DNA from: Clostridia bacterium
GTDB taxonomy: Bacteria > Bacillota_A > Clostridia > Oscillospirales > CAG-272
NCBI GenBank assembly: GCA_017408625.1
Contig: JAFQUG010000042.1
Span: forward strand, 1 to 6,446
Length of the DNA: 6,446 nt
Reading direction: 5' to 3'
The number at the start of each line of letters is the position of its first letter. Positions within the stretch are counted from its first letter, which is position 1. The notes beneath the pieces were generated by a model. The model made no database searches. It saw only the letters and a program-made list of their open reading frames with translations, and had not been told where the DNA came from. The translations under genes and the position numbers were made by a program. Below are positions 1-3,820 of the stretch, one piece after another.

Positions 1-788
1 ACAGGACCCTCTGCGGGAGCAGTGATCACGCTCTGCAGCTTGGACCAGAAAATGTACTCGCCCAATTCAACGGAATCCTTCTCGGTGGACATAGCGGACA
101 TATCGATTGCGGTCAGGTAGTTGCACTTGTAGAATGCCATATCGCCGATTGCGTTTACGGATGCGGGGAAGGTCAGCGCAGTCAGACCCTGGCAGCCGAA
201 GAATGCAGCCGAGCCGATGGTGGTCAGCTTAGCGGGCAGCTCGATCGCGGTCAGACCGGAGCAGCTGTAGAATGCAAAATCACCGATGGTGAGCAGCTCT
301 GCGGGCATATCAACAGAGGTCAGCTGATCGCAGCCGTGGAACGCACCCTCGCCGATCGAAGTAACGGCATCGGGCAGCTTGATCTCAGTCAGGCCAATGC
401 AGCCGGCGAATGCCCAGTTGCCGATGGTCTCAACCGTAGCGGGGATCTCAACCGAGGTCATAGCAGTGCAATAGTAGAATGCGTTATCTGCGATGCCCAC
501 GATGGTTCTGATGTTATCCTCATCGTTCGCGTCTTCGTCTTCGACAGAAGAAACGGTGACCTTTTCGGGAATGACGACAGCGTGAGGCTCAGCCTTGCCG
601 ACGTAGCCGGTGATCACAGCGGTGTTACCGCCTGCCTCTTCAAAGGTGAAGATACCGGTATCGGATACCTGAGTATTATTGGGAGCAACGTAATCGTTGA
701 TGGAGGTCAGATCGCCCTTGGAAGCCTCGCAAGCAACCAGTGCTGCGAACATAGCAAGAACCATTACCACGGCAAGAATCTTTTTCAT
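1..788 (-). CDS. BspA-like leucine-rich-repeat lipoprotein (partial, C-terminus beyond left edge)
   Basis: The reading frame runs open from ATG at 788 to the left edge (262 codons, no stop), so the C-terminus is missing. Residues 1-20 form a lipoprotein signal peptide: MKK, a hydrophobic core, then lipobox LVAC with Cys20 as the predicted lipidated residue. From about residue 57 the sequence matches the BspA/LRR_5 type (IG..AF..C..LT.I.LP). The AF...C core recurs at 103-107, 126-130, 149-153, 172-176, 195-199 and 218-222, exactly every 23 residues. Known members are surface proteins, often adhesins; the ligand here cannot be told. An acidic stretch (residues 83-91, VEDEDANDE) interrupts the first repeat. 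The start is supported by AAGGAG at 795-800, 6 nt upstream. The gene has its own consensus promoter and lies downstream of a terminator, so it is probably a separate unit. Family confidence is high; function is inferred. Confidence 0.93.
   Translation of the reverse strand, partial: MKKILAVVMVLAMFAALVACEASKGDLTSINDYVAPNNTQVSDTGIFTFEEAGGNTAVITGYVGKAEPHAVVIPEKVTVSSVEDEDANDEDNIRTIVGIADNAFYYCTAMTSVEIPATVETIGNWAFAGCIGLTEIKLPDAVTSIGEGAFHGCDQLTSVDMPAELLTIGDFAFYSCSGLTAIELPAKLTTIGSAAFFGCQGLTALTFPASVNAIGDMAFYKCNYLTAIDMSAMSTEKDSVELGEYIFWSKLQSVITAPAEGP
123..536 (-). repeat. 69-bp (23-residue) LRR_5 repeat array
   Basis: Six tandem 23-residue units, encoded by 69-bp repeats, cover residues 85-222 of the LRR lipoprotein. 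The conserved skeleton is IG..AF..C..LT.I.LP, and units diverge at the variable positions. The first unit is degenerate because of an acidic insert. After residue 222 the periodicity is lost (TEKDSVELGEYIFW), so the array may be ending near the window edge. Confidence 0.85.
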
Positions 789-828
789 ATGGAACTCCTT
801 TTGAACATAAGTATTCATGATTAAATAA

Positions 829-857
829 ATTATACAACAGTTTGCCGAAAATGTCAA
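829..857 (-). promoter_or_regulatory. Consensus sigma-A promoter of the LRR lipoprotein gene
   Basis: On the minus strand TTGACA (852-857) and TATAAT (829-834) are separated by exactly 17 bp, matching the housekeeping consensus at all 12 positions. The start of transcription would be near 822, giving a 5' leader of about 34 nt. AT-rich sequence with A-tracts lies upstream of the -35 (about 865-900) and may act as an UP element. Strong expression is expected unless an unseen factor represses it. Confidence 0.9.
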
Positions 858-950
858 TAGATTTCAAGGCTGAGATTGTAAATATTTTGTTTTTGTTGCA
901 GTAAATTTTCACGAACGTGTTGTTATTCCGGCGATGGCTCAACAGCCATG

Positions 951-980
951 AAAAAGGGGTGCCGCCCGATGCGACACCCC
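951..980 (-). terminator. Intrinsic terminator of the orphan lipoprotein gene
   Basis: A 10-bp stem (956-965 with 971-980, loop 966-970) is followed on the minus strand by UUUUU (951-955). The one non-Watson-Crick position is a G.U pair in minus-strand RNA but a C/A mismatch in plus-strand RNA, which fixes the orientation. It lies 35 nt after the lipoprotein stop codon. A second small hairpin (934-939 with 944-949, ATGGCT/AGCCAT) follows just downstream. Confidence 0.88.
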
Positions 981-1015
981 GAGAGTTGTTTCCCTTACTG
1001 TGTACCATTATAGTA

Positions 1016-1732
1016 TTATTCATCAAAATAACTTCCGGGAACAGAATAAAAATACTGTATTGAAATTTTGGTTACATATTCCAAGTCTATCAATCGTTTC
1101 AAAACGGTATAGTCCGAATAAAATACATCTAATGCTTCAGAGAACGTGCTTGCTGAATGGGTATATGCAAAATGCAGCGCGGGGGCAATAGCCCACGGTG
1201 AAAAATGTCCTTCGGAAAATTCGTGACTATATTCATTGAAGAATGCAGTATTTAGCGTTATAAAATCCGTATTAGAACATGCTTTATACCAATCTTCATC
1301 AGTTGCAAGATCATAATTACAATCGACAGTAACGATGATTGTAGCGTCTCTCCACTTTTCATCATGATACTCGCCGGATTCTTTTAATTGGTAATGCAAA
1401 TCTTGATGTTCAATATAGAACTGTATTTTTTCCATACCGTTTGTATCTTTTTGCATCTTTGCAAAAAATTCATTCAATGCCGCATAATATGTCTCGTTCT
1501 CTTGATCAGAATTACCGGTACTGTCAGTTGTGTTCGGAGACGTTTCCGGGCCTGACTCTTTTTCGGTATTTGCCTCGCTCTCTTGATCAGAATGATTGAT
1601 ATCATCATTTATATTCGGAGACGTTTCCGAGTCTGACTCTTTTTCGGTATTTGTATCGCTCGGAATTGAACACCCCGAAAAACACATAAGCAATAAAGCA
1701 CCGAGCAAAACAAATGAGATAATTTTATTCAT
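1016..1732 (-). CDS. Orphan lipoprotein with duplicated Ser/Glu/Thr-rich linker
   Basis: This is a predicted 238-residue secreted lipoprotein. Residues 1-21 (MNKIISFVLLGALLLMCFSGC) give a charged start, a hydrophobic core and a lipobox ending at Cys21. Residues 28-81 are a hydrophilic linker made of two 27-residue copies (NTEKES...ETSPN...NSDQE). Residues 82-238 form a mixed alpha/beta-looking, aromatic-rich domain with two Cys (138, 152) and motifs such as DEDWYKAC and GHFSPWAIAP. I do not recognise this domain. The start is ATG 1732 rather than an in-frame TTG at 1753: it gives a clean signal peptide and has AGAGGTG (1740-1746) 7 nt upstream. No promoter is evident between the gene and the terminator at 1768-1811, so expression probably depends on read-through of that terminator. 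Base composition is clearly more AT-rich than the flanking genes. Lipoprotein call strong; function unknown. Confidence 0.85.
   Translation of the reverse strand: MNKIISFVLLGALLLMCFSGCSIPSDTNTEKESDSETSPNINDDINHSDQESEANTEKESGPETSPNTTDSTGNSDQENETYYAALNEFFAKMQKDTNGMEKIQFYIEHQDLHYQLKESGEYHDEKWRDATIIVTVDCNYDLATDEDWYKACSNTDFITLNTAFFNEYSHEFSEGHFSPWAIAPALHFAYTHSASTFSEALDVFYSDYTVLKRLIDLEYVTKISIQYFYSVPGSYFDE
1490..1651 (-). repeat. 81-bp in-frame tandem duplication in the lipoprotein linker
   Basis: Two adjacent 81-bp units (1571-1651 and 1490-1570) encode residues 28-54 and 55-81. The blocks ctcttgatcagaat, ttcggagacgtttcc and tgactctttttcggtattt recur at exactly 81-bp spacing, while the central part of each unit has diverged. 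This is consistent with an older duplication that lengthened the surface tether. Confidence 0.9.
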
Positions 1733-1767
1733 ATTAGTACACCTCTTTCTCAAAATATTCCAAAATC

Positions 1768-1811
1768 AAAAAAGCACATAGATAGTCTGCGAAGCAGCTC
1801 TACCTATGCGC
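1768..1811 (-). terminator. Strong intrinsic terminator / attenuator before the orphan lipoprotein
   Basis: In minus-strand RNA, GCGCAUAGGUAG (1811-1800) pairs with CUAUCUAUGUGC (1785-1774) over 12 bp. After a small internal loop, CUGC/GCAG pairs around a UUC loop. UUUUUU (1773-1768) follows. Two positions are G.U pairs in minus RNA but A/C mismatches in plus RNA, so it acts on the minus strand. It begins 2 nt after the stop of the 31-codon sORF and ends 35 nt before the lipoprotein ATG. It could simply end the sORF (or TraX) transcript, but its 5' arm can pair instead with codons 7-13 of the sORF, which suggests conditional termination. Confidence 0.88.
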
Positions 1812-1889
1812 CCTTATATTACAATTTTTAGTTGCCCTCTTTCACATTGAAAGCGACATCTAAATACATTCTGCGACAGGTAAAACTGC
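1794..1889 (-). promoter_or_regulatory. Candidate antiterminator: sORF codons 7-13 pair with the terminator 5' arm
   Basis: Leader segment 5'-GCAGUUUUACCUGUCGC-3' (1889-1873) is complementary to 5'-GCGCAUAGGUAGAGCUGC-3' (1811-1794), the terminator's 5' arm plus inner stem. The helix has 17 pairs, three of them G.U, with a single bulged C. It is mutually exclusive with the terminator hairpin. A small hairpin (CUUUC/GAAAG, 1839-1853) sits in the enclosed loop and would bring the arms together. The pairing is read directly; that it regulates is inference. Confidence 0.6.
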
Positions 1890-1909
1890 TGTTTTTGAAT
1901 GAAATTCAT
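1814..1909 (-). CDS. 31-residue small ORF, probable leader peptide
   Basis: ATG at 1909 to TAA at 1814 encodes 31 residues, beginning MNFIQKQQFYLSQNVF and ending GQLKIVI. It is basic (K6, R17, R19, R24, K28 against E23), has two Cys (18 and 22, CRFQC), and shows no signal peptide or membrane helix. I recognise no family. Support for translation is unusually good for so short a frame: GGAGGTG 5 nt before the ATG, a near-consensus promoter 34 nt upstream, and an intrinsic terminator starting 2 nt after the stop. Codons 7-13 overlap one arm of an alternative helix, and a ribosome on the stop codon would cover the terminator's 5' arm. Both arrangements resemble ribosome-mediated attenuation leaders. 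It could instead encode a free-standing small protein. Translation is likely; the regulatory role is inferred. Confidence 0.68.
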   Translation of the reverse strand: MNFIQKQQFYLSQNVFRCRFQCERGQLKIVI

Positions 1910-1914
1910 AATAA

Positions 1915-1921
1915 CACCTCC
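1915..1921 (-). promoter_or_regulatory. Strong Shine-Dalgarno of the 31-residue sORF
   Basis: GGAGGTG on the minus strand lies 5 nt (TTATT) before the ATG at 1909. It matches the anti-Shine-Dalgarno better than the site of the downstream lipoprotein gene (AGAGGTG), and it is the main reason to believe the short frame is translated. Confidence 0.8.
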
Positions 1922-1942
1922 AATTTATATACTTGCACTATT

Positions 1943-1970
1943 AGTATAGCATATTTTCCATTTTTGTCAA
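1943..1970 (-). promoter_or_regulatory. Sigma-A promoter of the sORF-lipoprotein unit
   Basis: On the minus strand TTGACA (1965-1970), a 16-bp spacer, and TATACT (1943-1948) preceded by TGC, which makes an extended -10. Transcription would start near 1936, about 27 nt before the sORF ATG and about 200 nt before the lipoprotein ATG. It is the only convincing promoter between traX-like and the lipoprotein, so both downstream frames probably depend on it. Confidence 0.82.
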
Positions 1971-2033
1971 GAGCTATTTCAAGCATACAGTCCATGTTGG
2001 TCACGGTGCAGATTGTAAATCATTTGCGTATAT

Positions 2034-2777
2034 TTATCGGCCAATCAGGCTGATCAAGAGATTGATGCCGTACAGGATGACCAAATGCGCGGGGTAGAAG
2101 ATATAGAAAAAGTACTTGAGCTTGTATTTGCCGGGCTTGCCGTTGTAAAGCGCGAGGGGAAAGAGGGCAAGCAGGGACCAGACGCGAGGCGTCATCGAGC
2201 CTTCCAGATTGCAGGCAAGCATACAGGTTCCCGCTGCCGCACCGAAGAATTTGCCAAGTCGCGTGCTGCCGCCCAGATAGACCAGCACGGGGAAGAGGAT
2301 GCCGCTCAGACCGTAGTCCACCTTGACAAAGCAGGTCAGCGCGATCACGCCCGCAAGTGCGGCGGCAAGGCAGAGTGCGCAGACCGTGATGCTTGCGCCC
2401 TTGACAGGTGCTTTTTTGAAAATGTTTTCTATTGCCTTGGAAACGGGATCTTTCTCGCCCTTGCAGGCAAGCAGCAGCGCGTCCAGGAAAAAGAGCAGCA
2501 TGATCGAGAGCGAAAAGGTGATCAGAATGCCGAGATACAGCTCGTCGGACACGAAAAAGTAGACCACCTGGCAGACCGCACCCAGCCCGAAGATGCGCAG
2601 AAAGTATTTGAGACGGTTGCGCGTATGGCGAAAGCCCTCGGCAATGCAAAGCGCGTAAAGAGGGAGCGCGATCCTTCCGATGATGCGCAGCCACGATGCA
2701 GCGGGGAAGAGAATCATGCCCGCGTGGTCGGCAAGCATGCTGATCGCCGCGATGATCTTGATCCAAAAAATCGACAT
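2034..2777 (-). CDS. TraX-family polytopic membrane protein
   Basis: This 247-residue protein is highly hydrophobic, with roughly seven or more membrane segments. It carries the features of the TraX family (named for the F-plasmid protein that N-acetylates pilin). They are DHAG near the end of the first helix (17-20), RIIGRIALPLYAL (31-43), EGFRHTRNRLKY (47-58), YNGKPG (211-216), and FYIFYPAHL (224-232) before the last helix. Length fits the family. Chromosomal TraX-like proteins in Bacillota have no established substrate. Acyl transfer to an envelope component is plausible but not shown, and no pilin or conjugation gene is nearby. The start is supported by GGGAGG (2784-2789) 6 nt before ATG 2777. 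It has its own promoter, divergent from the SGNH hydrolase gene. No terminator is visible directly after its stop; transcripts may end at 1768-1811. Confidence 0.9.
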   Translation of the reverse strand: MSIFWIKIIAAISMLADHAGMILFPAASWLRIIGRIALPLYALCIAEGFRHTRNRLKYFLRIFGLGAVCQVVYFFVSDELYLGILITFSLSIMLLFFLDALLLACKGEKDPVSKAIENIFKKAPVKGASITVCALCLAAALAGVIALTCFVKVDYGLSGILFPVLVYLGGSTRLGKFFGAAAGTCMLACNLEGSMTPRVWSLLALFPLALYNGKPGKYKLKYFFYIFYPAHLVILYGINLLISLIGR

Positions 2778-2806
2778 ATTGCGCCTCCCAAAAGATTGAT
2801 ATGGTC

Positions 2807-2835
2807 ATTATAGCACAAGTGTCGGATTTTGGCAA
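2807..2835 (-). promoter_or_regulatory. Sigma-A promoter of the traX-like gene
   Basis: On the minus strand TTGCCA (2830-2835), a 17-bp spacer, and TATAAT (2807-2812) with TGC directly upstream (extended -10). Predicted transcription start is near 2800, about 23 nt before the ATG. The -35 lies 30 bp from the -35 of the divergent SGNH hydrolase promoter. Confidence 0.85.
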
Positions 2836-2865
2836 GTGAAAATCGCGAGGGATTGGCGTGGGGAC

Positions 2866-2895
2866 TTGACAAGTGCAGGCATTTTGTGGTAAAAT
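2866..2895 (+). promoter_or_regulatory. Sigma-A promoter of the SGNH hydrolase gene
   Basis: TTGACA (2866-2871), an 18-bp spacer and TAAAAT (2890-2895) on the plus strand, with the predicted start near 2902 and a leader of about 30 nt. It is back to back with the traX-like promoter, so a single DNA-binding protein in the 30-bp gap could affect both. No obvious operator palindrome was seen. Confidence 0.72.
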
Positions 2896-2931
2896 TCAAC
2901 CAAGAAAACGCAGGAGCAGAGCATAGAGAAT

Positions 2932-3726
2932 ATGAGATTCAAGGAACTTTTGGACAGTAAGGAAAATCCGCACTCCGGTGCGCCGGTCATTGCCTTTTTG
3001 GGGGATAGCGTGACGCACGGTGCTTTTGAGTGTATCAAGGGCGGCAGCGGATGTATTTTTGATTTTGCGGCGGTATATCACAATCGTCTGAGACTGATGA
3101 TCGCGCAGAAATACGATTGGATCCCGGTCAGTATTATCAATGCGGGTGTTTCGGGTGATTCGGCCGCAGGGGGGCTTGAAAGACTGGAGCGCGACGTCAT
3201 CTCGCACCGCCCCGACCTTTGCGTGGTGTGCTACGGCCTCAACGACGTCAACGGTGAGCTGAAGGCTTATACCGATGCGTTGCGCGAGATCTTCCAAAGA
3301 CTTAAGGATGCGGGTATTGAGACGCTGTTTATGACGCCGAACATGCTCAACACGCGCGTGACAGATCGCGTCATTGATGATTTTACAGTTTACGCAGAGG
3401 TGACCGCAGGCATGCAGAACGGCGGCAAGATGGACGAGTTCATGCAGGCGGCACGCGACGTGGCGTTTGAGAGCGGTGTGACGGTTGCGGACGGATATGC
3501 CATGTGGAAGCAGATGCAGGCAAACGGCATGGATACCACAGAGCTGTTGGCCAACGGCATCAATCACCCCTGCCGTGAGATGCACGGCATGTTTGCCGAG
3601 CTGCTTTACGAGACCATCTTTGGCGCAATCTCCACCATGCCTGAGCCCGAGAGTGAGCCCGTGGCCGAGACCGAAGAGGGCGAGGAGCTGACGCCTCTGG
3701 AGTTTGAGCCGGACCAAGAGGACTAA
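2932..3726 (+). CDS. SGNH/GDSL-family hydrolase (esterase/lipase-like)
   Basis: This 264-residue protein has the SGNH hydrolase blocks in order. GDSVTHG holds the nucleophile Ser26 (block I), IINAGVSGDS gives the oxyanion Gly72 (block II), and YGLNDVN has Asn104 (block III). GINHP has the catalytic His212 (block V). The acid usually a few residues before that His is not present as Asp; Asn208 is closest, so the triad may be a dyad or use another acid. The family hydrolyses esters such as acyl or acetyl groups on lipids or glycans; the substrate here is unknown. No signal peptide is seen, so it is probably cytoplasmic. Residues 237-264 are a Pro/Glu/Asp-rich tail outside the fold. ATG 2932 is the only usable start after the upstream in-frame stop at 2890. 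AGGAG (2912-2916) is 15 nt away, longer than ideal. It is divergent from traX-like and convergent with the beta-propeller gene. Confidence 0.88.
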   Translation: MRFKELLDSKENPHSGAPVIAFLGDSVTHGAFECIKGGSGCIFDFAAVYHNRLRLMIAQKYDWIPVSIINAGVSGDSAAGGLERLERDVISHRPDLCVVCYGLNDVNGELKAYTDALREIFQRLKDAGIETLFMTPNMLNTRVTDRVIDDFTVYAEVTAGMQNGGKMDEFMQAARDVAFESGVTVADGYAMWKQMQANGMDTTELLANGINHPCREMHGMFAELLYETIFGAISTMPEPESEPVAETEEGEELTPLEFEPDQED

Positions 3727-3770
3727 CGTAGGGCGGGGGCTTGCTCCCGCAGCCAATCGTAGGGGCGAAA
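3727..3770 (+). repeat. Short GC-rich hairpin with flanking CGTAGGG motifs, repeat-like
   Basis: Directly after the SGNH stop, CGTAGGGCG (3727-3735) and CGTAGGGGCG (3759-3768) flank a compact hairpin, GCGGGGGC-TT-GCTCCCGC (3733-3750), with one G.U pair. Intergenic elements of the form CGTAGGGGCG followed by a GC-rich palindrome are, from memory, common in Clostridia genomes, so this may be a copy of a dispersed repeat. Only one copy is visible here, so the repeat call is inference. Confidence 0.4.
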
Positions 3771-3782
3771 AAACAAAAGCAT

Positions 3783-3813
3783 AGGAAGGTGCTCTTTGAG
3801 CACCTTCCTTTTT
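3783..3813. terminator. Strong intrinsic terminator between convergent genes
   Basis: A perfect 12-bp stem, AGGAAGGTGCTC (3783-3794) with GAGCACCTTCCT (3798-3809), has a 3-nt loop and is followed on the plus strand by TTTT (3810-3813). It would end the SGNH hydrolase transcript. On the minus strand a U-rich stretch (complement of 3767-3778) starts about 4 nt past the stem, so it may also end the sigma/beta-propeller operon, whose stop codon is at 3821-3823. Confidence 0.9.
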
Positions 3814-3820
3814 GTGTTCG

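Noticed and set aside
1..788. CRISPR-like or other non-coding repeat array suggested by the 69-bp periodicity
   Set aside because: The periodicity keeps frame, encodes LRR_5 units and lies in one open lipoprotein frame.
676..1026. 116-codon minus-strand frame across the lipoprotein terminator and LRR promoter
   Set aside because: It runs through a terminator, a consensus promoter and the LRR start in another frame, and has no domain.
1733..1753. Upstream TTG start for the orphan lipoprotein
   Set aside because: ATG 1732 gives a standard lipoprotein signal peptide and the well-spaced AGAGGTG lies between the two, so the TTG start would include the ribosome binding site.
1768..1940. Known metabolite riboswitch in the lipoprotein leader
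   Set aside because: No recognisable conserved core of a known class was seen; the structure is explained better by an sORF with two alternative helices.
2085..2813. 242-codon plus-strand frame and 271-codon alternative minus frame (2020-2835) over traX-like
   Set aside because: Both are out-of-frame shadows; the TraX frame has family motifs, hydrophobic helices, Shine-Dalgarno and promoter. The longer alternative would start at the traX-like promoter's -10.
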